Shown: piece by piece, positions 42,524 to 50,776 of the stretch | Position numbering within the stretch: position 1 is the first letter of the stretch | Layout: the number at the start of each line of letters is the position of its first letter | NCBI RefSeq assembly: GCF_047246645.1 | Contig: NZ_JBFOKR010000014.1 | Location: forward strand, 1 to 64,000 | Source: Ferdinandcohnia sp047246645 | GTDB taxonomy: Bacteria; Bacillota; Bacilli; Bacillales; Bacillaceae_L | Reading direction: 5' to 3' | Length of the DNA: 64,000 bases | The notes under the pieces: generated by a model | The model's database searches: none | What the model saw: only the letters and a program-made list of their open reading frames with translations | What the model was told of the DNA's origin: nothing | Translations under genes and position numbers: made by a program

Positions 42524-42790
42524 TTAAAATGGAAGGTTATCTTTTGGTGGTATTCTCCTAATCTGTTTGGTGAGCTCTGTGATGTCTTTATCTCCGTTAT
42601 ATACAACTTTTCTTATATCCGTTTGTCTATATCCAGTCTGACTTATAATATTTTGTATATAACGATCCGCAACAAATGCCACTGCTAAATTAGGATTATC
42701 CCTATATTCTCGATAATTAACTGTAAATGTTCCACCACTACTCATAATGTTATCTTCTATGTTAAGGGTTACTTCGATATTTACTCTCAT
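42524..42790 (-). CDS. hypothetical phage accessory protein
   Basis: An 88-residue protein (MRVNIEVTLNIEDNIMSSGG at its start, beta-rich, then VAFVADRYIQNIISQTGY). ATG at 42790 after GAGGTGAATGTG. No domain recognised. Lies in the lysogen gene group. Confidence 0.55.
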   Translation of the reverse strand: MRVNIEVTLNIEDNIMSSGGTFTVNYREYRDNPNLAVAFVADRYIQNIISQTGYRQTDIRKVVYNGDKDITELTKQIRRIPPKDNLPF

Positions 42791-42821
42791 CACATTCACC
42801 TCGAAAATATTATAAAAACAA

Positions 42822-42849
42822 AAAAGACCCTCACCTTAAAGGTGGAGGT
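42822..42849 (-). terminator. intrinsic terminator
   Basis: CCTCCACC / GGTGAGG stem (one mismatch) with U-run on the minus strand, after the 56-residue gene. Confidence 0.7.
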
Positions 42850-43019
42850 TACATTTGACTAAAAGCTTTCCCTCGTTGACATGCTCTCATATACATTTTT
42901 ATATCGCCTACAAGCTGTTCTTTTTTCTTTATGCTTCTACTATAAGGCACTCCTGTTAATTCCTCGTAATAAGCCTTTAAATCCTTTACAGTACGCTTCA
43001 TTAATTCTTCTCTTGTCAT
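42849..43019 (-). CDS. 56-residue SAP/Rho-N-like small protein
   Basis: MTREELMKRTVKDLKAYYEE at its start and IKKKEQLVGDIKMYMRACQR in its centre: the two-helix pattern of SAP or Rho N-terminal domains, which often bind DNA. ATG after AAAAGGGAGATGACGAC. Between the regulators of the lysogen block. Confidence 0.55.
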   Translation of the reverse strand: MTREELMKRTVKDLKAYYEELTGVPYSRSIKKKEQLVGDIKMYMRACQRGKAFSQM

Positions 43020-43099
43020 GTCGTCATCTCCCTTTTGTTCTATTAATACATTCTATGAACTAAAGGAAAATATATTACTATTTTTTAGAAATAAAATTT

Positions 43100-43291
43100 C
43101 TAATCTTTTTTATACAGATCATCAACTTTTACCCCTAATAACTCAGCAATTGCGAATGCCTTTTCAACAGTCGGATAACTCCTACAAGCAATCCAATTAC
43201 TTACTTGTTTCTGGGAGACTCCAATTTGTTCAGCTACCCATTTTCTTTTTATGCCACGTTCATCTAATATTTCACCTAATCTGCATTTCAT
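43100..43291 (-). CDS. XRE-family regulator
   Basis: A 63-residue protein that is almost all helix-turn-helix (KWVAEQIGVSQKQVSNWIAC, about 17-36). ATG after AGGTGATGATA. It is divergent from the RHH gene and cassette, so it could control that operon or the adjacent lysogen genes. Confidence 0.8.
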   Translation of the reverse strand: MKCRLGEILDERGIKRKWVAEQIGVSQKQVSNWIACRSYPTVEKAFAIAELLGVKVDDLYKKD

Positions 43292-43418
43292 TATCATCAC
43301 CTATGTTATTTATTCCATATCACCTTTATTTTTCCTGCTACGGAAAAAATATATCGTTAAATTAGAAATATTTTTGGTAACAAACAAGCTATTCGCCCAT
43401 ATAGTTTAATCAAGAGGG

Positions 43419-43440
43419 TAGGAACTACTAGAAACCTACT
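43419..43440. repeat. GGAACTA-type repeats upstream of the RHH gene
   Basis: TAGGAACTACT followed by AGAAACCTACT, two 11-base units related to those at 43678-43710. Possible operator of the RHH protein. Confidence 0.45.
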
Positions 43441-43469
43441 TCTTCAATACTTCGGAAAGGGAGATTCAT

Positions 43470-43679
43470 ATGGGGCTGAAAAAAGTTTCTCTTGTACTAA
43501 ATATTGATGATCCAGAGCAAGCGGAGTTATATAAATACGTGCAGCAACTACCAAACGGTAAGAAACGGAATTCTAGCGCGTTTTTACGTCTCCTGGTAGA
43601 TAGAGCTTACCAGATGGATAAAGCCAAGCATAAGTCGGTTATACGCAATCAAGGAGGGATAAAATTTACTGTGGAGTAA
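43470..43679 (+). CDS. ribbon-helix-helix (CopG/ParR-like) DNA-binding protein
   Basis: A 69-residue protein: beta strand KKVSLVLNID, then helices DPEQAELYKYVQQL and NSSAFLRLLVDRAYQM, the ribbon-helix-helix order seen in plasmid segregation and relaxosome proteins. ATG after AAAGGGAGATTCAT. Direct repeats lie before and just after it. It is the first gene of the cassette that ends at attR. Confidence 0.65.
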   Translation: MGLKKVSLVLNIDDPEQAELYKYVQQLPNGKKRNSSAFLRLLVDRAYQMDKAKHKSVIRNQGGIKFTVE

Positions 43680-43710
43680 GAACTAGGTAGGAACTAAGTA
43701 AGAACTGAAT
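43678..43710. repeat. three 11-bp direct repeats after the RHH gene
   Basis: AAGAACTAGGT, AGGAACTAAGT and AAGAACTGAAT follow one another without gaps. RHH proteins bind such direct repeats. The same core GAACTA is at 43421-43427. Confidence 0.6.
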
Positions 43711-43742
43711 AAGAGGCAAAAAAAGTTAGAGAGCGCCTAAGT

Positions 43743-43766
43743 CTCTGACACTCTCTTATGTCAGAG
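43743..43766. promoter_or_regulatory. 8-bp inverted repeat, possible nick or loading site
   Basis: CTCTGACA (43743-43750) and TGTCAGAG (43759-43766), with an 8-base loop and no T-run, lie between the RHH repeats and the membrane-protein genes. A transfer origin or regulatory site is possible; this is inference. Confidence 0.4.
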
Positions 43767-43822
43767 TATGCGAGGAATGGTAAAAAGTTGCATGTCTAAC
43801 ACAAATCTGAGGAGGAAAATTT

Positions 43823-44227
43823 ATGTTTGCTAAAACGGAATACATGTCTGTAGGAGCATTTGTTCGAAATGAGAAGGAAGATGTATTAACGAAATTTAAG
43901 CGTCACATGGATAAATACGGTATCGTCTACAAGATTGTGGGCACAACAATTATTATTTTTGTAGCTGGTGGAGGGTTTGACTATGCACTTGCTAGTAATG
44001 GAATAGATGTAGGAGCACGCAAACTGTACTATGAGTTAATTTCAATTGGTAAATGGGTAATTGTTTTTAAAGGTGGCATGGATACTATCAAATCTGTGGG
44101 TAATGGAGATTTTGATTCTGCTAAGAAACACTTCTTCTCTTATCTTATGATCTATCTATTATTACTTGGTTTACCTTATGGCATGGATAAAGTAGACGAA
44201 GTATTCCAAAACATTTCGAAGGGGTGA
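43823..44227 (+). CDS. small multipass membrane protein of the cassette
   Basis: A 134-residue protein with about three hydrophobic segments (near 33-55, 72-90 and 104-122) and the loop SVGNGDFDSAKKHF between the last two. The layout recalls VirB2-like or other small channel proteins of Gram-positive conjugation systems, but no firm family call is possible. ATG after GAGGAGGAAAATTT. Confidence 0.55.
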   Translation: MFAKTEYMSVGAFVRNEKEDVLTKFKRHMDKYGIVYKIVGTTIIIFVAGGGFDYALASNGIDVGARKLYYELISIGKWVIVFKGGMDTIKSVGNGDFDSAKKHFFSYLMIYLLLLGLPYGMDKVDEVFQNISKG

Positions 44228-44232
44228 GGGTT

Positions 44233-44883
44233 ATGAAATTCAGACTTACTTCCGAATTTGGAGATATATCGCCCATTCGAAATTGGCGGCCACACACAGG
44301 GATTGATTTAGCAATGCCAGAGAACACAACGTTACGAAGCATAAAAGAAGGAGTTGTTGAAAAAATTTATACAGGGGAAGGTTCATTAGGAAACGGAATT
44401 ACTATTCGTTTTAATGATGGTAGCAATGGAATATACGGTCACATGAATGATATAAAAGCCAAAGTAGGAGAACATGTGAGTCCTGGTGAAGTTATCGGAC
44501 TGAGTGGAAATACTGGCAATTCAACGGGACCACATTTACATTTTGCATTAAAAGAAAATGGTGAATACGTAGATCCATCTCCATTAGCAGAACAACTTGC
44601 AGCAATAAGTGGAGATGGTGTATCTCAAGGTGTCATAACAAAAGTGTTAATGAACAGTACGGAAGGTATTCGTGAAACTGCAAAGGAAAATACAAAGGAA
44701 ATATTCTTTGGAGTGTTAGAAGGTATTCGTGATATCTTAGTTGAAACCATTGGAGCAGTAGCCTTAGTTGGCGGAGGCATCATGATACTTGCTAAGGTTG
44801 CTGGATATAAAGATGGTATGAGATGGTTTGGAATGCTGCAATTAGCAAATGTATTACTAAAATTCTTCTTTGGGGTGTACTGA
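44233..44883 (+). CDS. M23 metallopeptidase fused to membrane helices
   Basis: A 216-residue protein. Residues 1-120 form an M23 domain with all zinc and catalytic residues visible: His21 and Asp25 in PHTGIDLA, His70 in YGHMNDI, and His101/His103 in GPHLHFAL. Residues about 170-216 hold two hydrophobic segments (GAVALVGGGIMILAKVAGY; LQLANVLLKFFFGVY). There is no signal peptide, so the peptidase domain sits before the membrane part, which is unusual. Peptidoglycan cutting next to a DNA-pump ATPase fits an envelope-crossing transfer channel. ATG at 44233 after GGGGTGAGGG. Confidence 0.75.
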   Translation: MKFRLTSEFGDISPIRNWRPHTGIDLAMPENTTLRSIKEGVVEKIYTGEGSLGNGITIRFNDGSNGIYGHMNDIKAKVGEHVSPGEVIGLSGNTGNSTGPHLHFALKENGEYVDPSPLAEQLAAISGDGVSQGVITKVLMNSTEGIRETAKENTKEIFFGVLEGIRDILVETIGAVALVGGGIMILAKVAGYKDGMRWFGMLQLANVLLKFFFGVY

Positions 44884-44884
44884 T

Positions 44885-47233
44885 ATGAAAGGAATTAAGA
44901 TTAGTGTTATAAAGCCGGAATACGTCTATTTGAAGCTTACTCCTAATAATTCAATCCGCAATAATTCAACCCACAAATTAGCAAAGGCTATTTCCTCACT
45001 GTATAAAAATGTTCTCCAGAATATCAAAAAGGAAGAAGCAAAGGTTGTTAAAGTCCTTGGTAGAGAATTTCTACTAGGCACTAAATATTCATTTGAGGTT
45101 AATTCAAAAGTATCTTTCTTTGTTTATATCGAGAAGAAGAAGGTCGAGTTTTATTTCATCATTCCCAAACCATATTTCTCAGTGATCAAAGAGAAAATGA
45201 CAGATGTTTGGAGTAACATCACTTTAGCAGAAGTAAAAACCTTACCAACATTTTCACCTGCAGCTGCAAGATATCAAATGAACTACACAAAGGAAGATGC
45301 ATTAAGTTTAGCAACAGATAGAAGGGACAATGATCTACTTCATTCTAAGTTAAATATCGTAGATGTAATGGAAGTAGGAGATAAAGTGGGAGTATTTTAT
45401 AACTTCATGCCTACATCACAATTTAGCTGGAGAAGTACTTATGAAGCTACAATTAATAAAGTAAAACGAAACTTGCCAACTGACCGTAATAAGATTGGTT
45501 TTTCATATGCTTTAAAGTTAGTAATAGGAATACTTTCATCAATTGTGGATGATATCGGAGAAACGATTGGAGGGGGTAATAAGCGCAAAAAACAAGAAGA
45601 GGGTATAAATTTATTAGAGCAAACTTTAGAGCGTTTAAATGGCGGTAAAAAGGTGAGTGAATCCACTAGAAAAAAAGCAACTGCTACAATCGTAAATACA
45701 CAAATTGCTGTTATGAGTGAGAGCAAAGATAAGTTAAGACAAAAGAACAATCTTAGAAGTATTGCACAGAGCTTTGAAACCATTACAGATGATAATCGAC
45801 TAGTAGCAAAACCATTAAAACCATTTGAATATACGGACTATAGTATTAAAGCAGAAGTAAATAAGATTGGTGATTTAGAAGCACAAAACTTCCTTACTGT
45901 GGCCGGAAGGGATATTTTAGAGAAATACAACTTTATTGAAAAAGTAGAGACTCAACAAACAGAGGTTCCAGAGGATTTGCAAAAGGGTGTTATGCGAATT
46001 GGAATTAACACTTATAGAGGTAAGAAACAAAATGCTTTTCTATCCACAGATAAAGAGTTTAAGTATCTATCACTCATCTTAATTGGTCCTAATCGAGCAG
46101 GTAAATCTACTCTTATTGGTAACCTTGCTTATGATTCAGTTGCAGCTGATGAATGTACTATACTCTTTGACTACATTGGAAACTGTGAATTAAGTGATGA
46201 GGTTGCTGCATTGTTTCCTAAAGATAAAGTATTGAATGTGGAATGTAATGATTTCACCAAACTGCAAGGATTAGGATATAACGAAGTTGAAGTGAGTGCG
46301 GATCCATTTATCCAGTACGACAATGCAAAGAAACAAACAACACAGTTAATGACATTGGTTAATTCAATCAACACTTCAGATACTCATTTATCTCCTAAAA
46401 TGGAGCGTTACTTAACAAGTGCTGCATTAGTTGTATTCATCACTGGTGGAAGTGTTAGGGATGTATTTCAAGTGCTTCAGGACCATAATGCAAGACATAA
46501 GTTTTTGAATAAGATACCAAAGAATCAATACGACAATATGAATGAGTACATGGTCAGTCTTTTAGAATTAGATGAGTGCGATAAAGAAGGCAACTTAAAT
46601 GGAACTAAATTAAATCTAATCGTAGGAATCATTGACCGATTGAATAAACTTAAATCGAACACGTATATGGAGCTCATGTTAAAGAAGTCCACAGAAAACA
46701 ATTTCAATCTTGTGGAGGAAATGCAAAAAAGCCAGTTAATATGTATTCGTATGCCGGAGCACATGTTTACAACTGATAATGAAAAAGATGTGTATTGTAC
46801 CTATTGGATGACAAAGTTGTGGATGGCTTTACAAATGAGAAAACAAAAATATAAAGGAAATCGTGACCAGATGACGAAAGTTAATTTAGTAATTGATGAA
46901 TTATACCAGGTAGAGAATACGGAGAAGTTCTTAACTACTAAATTAAGCAGATTACCTAAGTTTAATATAAAACCTATTCTTAGCTGCCATTACTTAAATC
47001 AGATTAAAACAATAAGGCCAGAACTAAGAAGTGCATCTGCAAGTTATATGTTGATTGCTGGATGTGATAAGGAAAACTTTAAGGAGCTCCAGGATGAATT
47101 GAAACCATATGACCTTGAGGATCTAATGTCACTTAAAAGATTTCATTCGTTGAATCTGATTAAAACAAAGGATGGATATGGAAGGTTTATTACGAAATTA
47201 CCGGAACCAGTATCAGACAAAAAGGCGCTATAA
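44885..47233 (+). CDS. VirD4/TraG/HerA-like P-loop ATPase
   Basis: A 782-residue protein. The N-terminal 390 residues are unrecognised and include a basic helical stretch. The ATPase part has Walker A GPNRAGKST (401-409), Walker B NLVIDE (Asp671, Glu672) and the late SCHYLNQIK segment, as in type IV secretion coupling proteins and HerA/FtsK pumps. It follows the M23 gene by one base, so they act together. Its stop is only 38 bases from attR. No relaxase is present in the prophage. DNA transfer, DNA entry exclusion or genome segregation are the main options. Confidence 0.7.
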   Translation: MKGIKISVIKPEYVYLKLTPNNSIRNNSTHKLAKAISSLYKNVLQNIKKEEAKVVKVLGREFLLGTKYSFEVNSKVSFFVYIEKKKVEFYFIIPKPYFSVIKEKMTDVWSNITLAEVKTLPTFSPAAARYQMNYTKEDALSLATDRRDNDLLHSKLNIVDVMEVGDKVGVFYNFMPTSQFSWRSTYEATINKVKRNLPTDRNKIGFSYALKLVIGILSSIVDDIGETIGGGNKRKKQEEGINLLEQTLERLNGGKKVSESTRKKATATIVNTQIAVMSESKDKLRQKNNLRSIAQSFETITDDNRLVAKPLKPFEYTDYSIKAEVNKIGDLEAQNFLTVAGRDILEKYNFIEKVETQQTEVPEDLQKGVMRIGINTYRGKKQNAFLSTDKEFKYLSLILIGPNRAGKSTLIGNLAYDSVAADECTILFDYIGNCELSDEVAALFPKDKVLNVECNDFTKLQGLGYNEVEVSADPFIQYDNAKKQTTQLMTLVNSINTSDTHLSPKMERYLTSAALVVFITGGSVRDVFQVLQDHNARHKFLNKIPKNQYDNMNEYMVSLLELDECDKEGNLNGTKLNLIVGIIDRLNKLKSNTYMELMLKKSTENNFNLVEEMQKSQLICIRMPEHMFTTDNEKDVYCTYWMTKLWMALQMRKQKYKGNRDQMTKVNLVIDELYQVENTEKFLTTKLSRLPKFNIKPILSCHYLNQIKTIRPELRSASASYMLIAGCDKENFKELQDELKPYDLEDLMSLKRFHSLNLIKTKDGYGRFITKLPEPVSDKKAL

Positions 47234-47270
47234 TTGCGCCTTTTTAATTTTAGTACTTTCATTACTCGTG

Positions 47271-47274
47271 AAGG
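47271..47274. other. attR core of the comK prophage
   Basis: AAGG shared with attL. To its right the comK frame resumes with the codon GGA completed by base 47275, giving GRQEGTKEI against GRKAGTYEV in B. subtilis ComK, which fixes this copy rather than the AAGG at 47275-47278. Confidence 0.8.
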
Positions 47275-47653
47275 AAGGCAAGAAGGAACCAAGGAGATAA
47301 TGGGTATTACCCATAAAGCACCAATTATTGTAGAAGCATCAAATAAGATTTACCTCTTTCCAACTACCTCACCGAGTAAACCGCAATGTGCATGGCTTTC
47401 ACATACCTATATTTTAGATAGTACATATGAAGAAAACGAACAGACGACTGTCATTTTTACAAATAAGCAGTCCATACAATTACAGATTTCTAAGGGATCT
47501 TTTAAGAACCAGTTACACAGAACCGCACAACTCCGTACCATTGTTGCCAGCAGAATGGAAAAACAAGAGACTAAAAGGAGTTTTGTATTGAATCCGCCAA
47601 CTCACAAAGAAAGCCATACAAAAATTTTTCCAGAATCGAATACCGCTGGATAA
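47275..47653 (+). pseudogene. comK: comK, 3' part, interrupted by the prophage
   Basis: Encodes the last 125 residues of ComK: ITHKAPIIVEASNKIYLFPT and SKPQCAWLSH match B. subtilis SHKPPIMVDPSNQIFLFPT and TRPQCGWISH. The last 25 residues differ and end a little early, so activity is likely but unproved. The frame is open back to 47234 inside the phage, but no proper start or ribosome site for a functional fragment is seen. It is in frame with the 5' part across AAGG. Confidence 0.92.
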
Positions 47654-47659
47654 TCCCGT

Positions 47660-47693
47660 GTTAAAAACTCCTAATCGTTGGAGTTTTTTTGAA
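47660..47693. terminator. terminator after comK
   Basis: AAAAACTCC / GGAGTTTTT hairpin with T-run, overlapping the end of the convergent yhjD gene and able to serve both. Confidence 0.75.
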
Positions 47694-48036
47694 TTAAATA
47701 GAACTCCAGTAGCTGTTGTACCTCGTTCCGTATTCTCGGATTAAAATAATTGTGTTCCTCTTCATATCCCTTATATAAGAATGAAAATAATGTGAAAGCC
47801 TCATCTCTGCTTTTTTCCCACACCTTCATGTTTTTCTTTTTCATTTCTAATTTTGTTTCATATAAATCCTTCTGTACTTTTTTCATTGTGTAATCAATTA
47901 AATTTATATAAGGCTTCTTAAGTTTAAATGCTGCTGTCTCAATAACTGACAGGTCACGATTTAGAATGGTTAGCACCATTGGTAAGAAAATCGCTCTTTC
48001 AAAAATTTGACGGTCATCTTCAGGTATCCTCGTCAT
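47671..48036 (-). CDS. yhjD: YhjD-like conserved protein
   Basis: A 121-residue helical protein (MTRIPEDDRQIFERAIFLPM at its start, YINLIDYTMKKVQKDL in its middle). I recall a similar B. subtilis YhjD encoded between comK and yhjE, and the local order agrees. Function unknown. ATG at 48036 has GAGGG 6 bases upstream; the ATG at 48042 is too close to it. Confidence 0.7.
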   Translation of the reverse strand: MTRIPEDDRQIFERAIFLPMVLTILNRDLSVIETAAFKLKKPYINLIDYTMKKVQKDLYETKLEMKKKNMKVWEKSRDEAFTLFSFLYKGYEEEHNYFNPRIRNEVQQLLEFYLIQKNSND

Positions 48037-48210
48037 ATACATCCCTCTTTTAAGAACATACGTTTGTGTTTATGATACGCTATTTTTTATTTTTTAGCAA
48101 TAAATTCAGCAGGAATTTTATTTCTAGTATCGAAATATTTTAATGTGTAGTGCATAATCATAAGAAGAAGTTTTTTTGAAATAAAATATAGAACAAAGGA
48201 TGGGAAGAGG

Positions 48211-50205
48211 ATGACAGAGAAAAAAAGCAGAGCAATCGTTGCAGAAGATCTTTATGAGTTAAAAACGGTCAATGATCCTCAATTTGCACCAAACGGGGAA
48301 AATTATGTTTTTGTAGAAACAGCAATTAACAAGGAAAAACATGAGTACACTTCCCATTTGTTCCTTGGGACATTAGATGGGAAAGTAACGCAGTGGACAT
48401 TTGGGGATGTACGTGATAGTTCACCACGCTGGTCACCTTCTGGTGAAACGGTGGCATTCGTATCAAATCGTTCATGCAAGCAACAAATATACTTAATGAA
48501 CACAACAGGTGGAGAGCCAAAGCAAGTTACATATTGTGTAAATGGTGCAAGAAATCCAATCTGGTCACCAGATGGGAGTAAAATTCTGTTTACAACTTCA
48601 TTGGCTACAGACGAATCTATAACAGATAAAGAGAAGAAAAAAAGCCAAGAAGAAGATAAAAAACTAGAACCGCTGGTTGTTGAAAGAATTCGCTATAAAT
48701 CTGATGCAGCAGGATTTTTAGATAATAAAAATCAGCACTTAGGGCTACTTGATGTTGCTACAGGAGAAGTGGAACAGCTTACGAAGGGTGAATATGATTA
48801 TGCAGCAGGCTGCTGGTCACCAGATGGAAAGAGTATCACATTTATTGGAGATATAAGTGAAGATGCTGATTATAATTTGATTTCTGACCTTTACATCATG
48901 AGCATAGAAGATAAAAGCTATCAAAAGATTACCAACTCGACGGGGAATTTTGGTAATCCAACTTGGTCACCAGATGGTAAATATATCGCATTACTTGGAC
49001 ACGAAAAAGAATTTATGGGTGCTACACTACCTAAGATTTGGTTGTATACAGTTGAAAGTGAAGAATTAACATGTTTAACAAGCGAATGGGACGTGTATGT
49101 TGGAGATAGCGTAGTTGGTGATTTCCAACTAGGTGGCTCAGATCCTGGAGTTATTTGGAATGAAGATAGCAGAAGCTTTTATTTCTTAATGAGTAATACT
49201 GGGAATACTGGCGTATATTATGGCTCGGTAGACGGTGAAATGTATCCTTCATTATTTGAAAATCAACATGTATTTGCTTTAACTGTCCACAATCATAAAG
49301 CGGTAGTGGGTATTAGTAAACCGACTCAACCAGGGGATTTATATTTCTTAGATCTTAGTACTGGTGAATTAAATCAGCTAACAAATGTGAATGCTGTCTT
49401 TCTACAGGATGTTGAGCTTTCTGATGCAGAACCTTTTACCTTCAAAGCACCTGATGGCTGGGACATTCATGGCTGGGTGATGAAACCGTTTGGGTATGAA
49501 GAAGGCAAAAAATATCCAACTATAATCGAGGTACATGGTGGACCACATGCAATGTACGCGAATACATATTTCCATGAGTTCCAAGTGTTAACTGCGCAAG
49601 GATTTGTGGTCGTCTTTACAAATCCACGCGGTAGCCACGGATATGGTCAGCACTTTGTAGACGCAGTACGAGGTGATTATGGAAATAAAGATTATCTAGA
49701 TGTTATGGCTGCAACGGATTACGCTGTTGAAAACTTTGATTTTGTTGATGAAACAAAACTTGGTGTAACGGGTGGGAGCTACGGTGGCTTCATGACAAAC
49801 TGGATTGTTGGACATACAAATCGTTTCAAGGCGGCTGTAACTCAACGTTCAATTTCAAACTGGCTAAGCTTCTATGGAGTTAGTGATATTGGTTTCTTCT
49901 TCACTGAGTGGGAGCTAAAAGGAAATTTACTCGAGGATGCAGAGAGACTATGGGATCATTCACCACTTAAGTATGTAGGTAATGTAGAAACGCCGCTTCT
50001 TATTCTACATGGTGAGCGTGACTTCCGTTGTCCAATCGAACAAGCAGAACAATTTTATGTAGCATTAAAACATCAGAAGAAAACAACAAAATTTGTTCGC
50101 TTCCCTGGTGCTAACCATGAACTATCAAGAAGCGGTAACCCAAAACTACGACTTTCCCGTCTAAACCACATAAAAGACTGGTTCGTTGAGTACCTTAATA
50201 AATAG
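48211..50205 (+). CDS. yuxL: S9-family peptidase, YuxL-like
   Basis: A 664-residue prolyl-oligopeptidase relative (acylaminoacyl-peptidase type). Residues about 20-400 form a beta propeller with repeated WSPDGK motifs. The C-terminal alpha/beta hydrolase domain has Ser523 in GGSYGGFM, Asp604 in GERDFRCP and His636 in GANHELS. Cytoplasmic, no signal peptide; it probably trims peptides. ATG after AAAGGATGGGAAGAGG. Confidence 0.92.
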   Translation: MTEKKSRAIVAEDLYELKTVNDPQFAPNGENYVFVETAINKEKHEYTSHLFLGTLDGKVTQWTFGDVRDSSPRWSPSGETVAFVSNRSCKQQIYLMNTTGGEPKQVTYCVNGARNPIWSPDGSKILFTTSLATDESITDKEKKKSQEEDKKLEPLVVERIRYKSDAAGFLDNKNQHLGLLDVATGEVEQLTKGEYDYAAGCWSPDGKSITFIGDISEDADYNLISDLYIMSIEDKSYQKITNSTGNFGNPTWSPDGKYIALLGHEKEFMGATLPKIWLYTVESEELTCLTSEWDVYVGDSVVGDFQLGGSDPGVIWNEDSRSFYFLMSNTGNTGVYYGSVDGEMYPSLFENQHVFALTVHNHKAVVGISKPTQPGDLYFLDLSTGELNQLTNVNAVFLQDVELSDAEPFTFKAPDGWDIHGWVMKPFGYEEGKKYPTIIEVHGGPHAMYANTYFHEFQVLTAQGFVVVFTNPRGSHGYGQHFVDAVRGDYGNKDYLDVMAATDYAVENFDFVDETKLGVTGGSYGGFMTNWIVGHTNRFKAAVTQRSISNWLSFYGVSDIGFFFTEWELKGNLLEDAERLWDHSPLKYVGNVETPLLILHGERDFRCPIEQAEQFYVALKHQKKTTKFVRFPGANHELSRSGNPKLRLSRLNHIKDWFVEYLNK

Positions 50206-50211
50206 AATGGA

Positions 50212-50243
50212 GAGACACTAGCCCTTGCTGCTAGTGTCTTTTT
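50212..50243 (+). terminator. intrinsic terminator after the S9 peptidase
   Basis: GACACTAGC / GCTAGTGTC perfect stem with T-run. Confidence 0.85.
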
Positions 50244-50267
50244 GTGGAGAAATACAAATTTTCTGTC

Positions 50268-50617
50268 TAGCTCCAGCGCCCAGCCAGTTTTCATCTTTGA
50301 TTAAGCTTCTGAGAATATCTTGTGCAAAGCTTTGCTTTAAGCAGCGAGAGGCCGCTTCACCCCTCCTGCGGCGGCAACACTAAGGAAAGCTTCGTGAGCA
50401 TAAGCCTCGCAGAAAAAATGCTTTAGCATTTTTTAGAGCCTCCTCGTCGGGGTTCCGACGCACAGGACGTGCTAGTGCCGGCGTTGCCACAGGACGTGGC
50501 GATTTTAGCCGGCCAGCGCTTGTCGGACTTGCACAGGATGTGCTGATGTCGGCGTTCGCCACAGGAAGTGGCGGTATTTAGGCGACGTTCCTCTCCAAAG
50601 GCGCTTGCGCTTTTCTG
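50268..50617. repeat. GC-rich dispersed repeat, copy A
   Basis: About 350 bases starting AGCTCCAGCGCC and ending near GGCGCTTGCGCTTTT, clearly richer in G+C than the rest. A shorter relative lies at 63689-63921 with the shared blocks CTTCACCCCTCCTGCGGCGG, GAGCCTCCTCGTCGGGGTTC and GGACTTGCACAGGATGTGCT. Internally the block CACAGGACGTG...GCCACAGGACGTGGCG is repeated. Reading frames in it are chance. It is non-coding, intergenic and likely present many times in this genome. Confidence 0.75.
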
Positions 50618-50776
50618 AGTGTCAGGCACCGCAGAAATACATTTGTCCATCTCAGGAGGACAAAAGGTGAATAAACTAAATTTTTAGATAGTAAATGTTT
50701 TGGTAGGTACAACCAATTGGTGTACAATATATGGTAAGGTTAGTAGCCTTTTTTACTCATGGTGAGGAGATTTTGC

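Larger units (their letters stand above)
10565..47274. mobile_element. A118-like comK-inserted siphovirus prophage (36.7 kb)
   Basis: The limits are set by the two halves of comK and the shared AAGG. The content is a full temperate-phage layout: serine integrase, lysogeny switch, early genes, ArpU, HNH/terminase, HK97-type head, long non-contractile tail, baseplate, holin and amidase, then accessory genes. All structural genes are open. I saw no helicase loader, single-strand binding protein or recombinase for replication. The insertion site matches the Listeria comK prophages (A118 type). Confidence 0.93.

Noticed and set aside
47275..47278. Second AAGG as the attR core
   Set aside because: Joining there would shift the comK frame, while the first AAGG keeps it.
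47234..47653. Independent start for the right comK fragment inside the phage
   Set aside because: The TTG at 47234 has no ribosome site and comK homology starts only after AAGG at 47274, so it is treated as a split gene, not a new one.
50380..50650. Frames rich in Arg and Ser in the GC-rich repeat
   Set aside because: They lie in a dispersed non-coding repeat and have no ribosome site; the same holds for 63750-63953.
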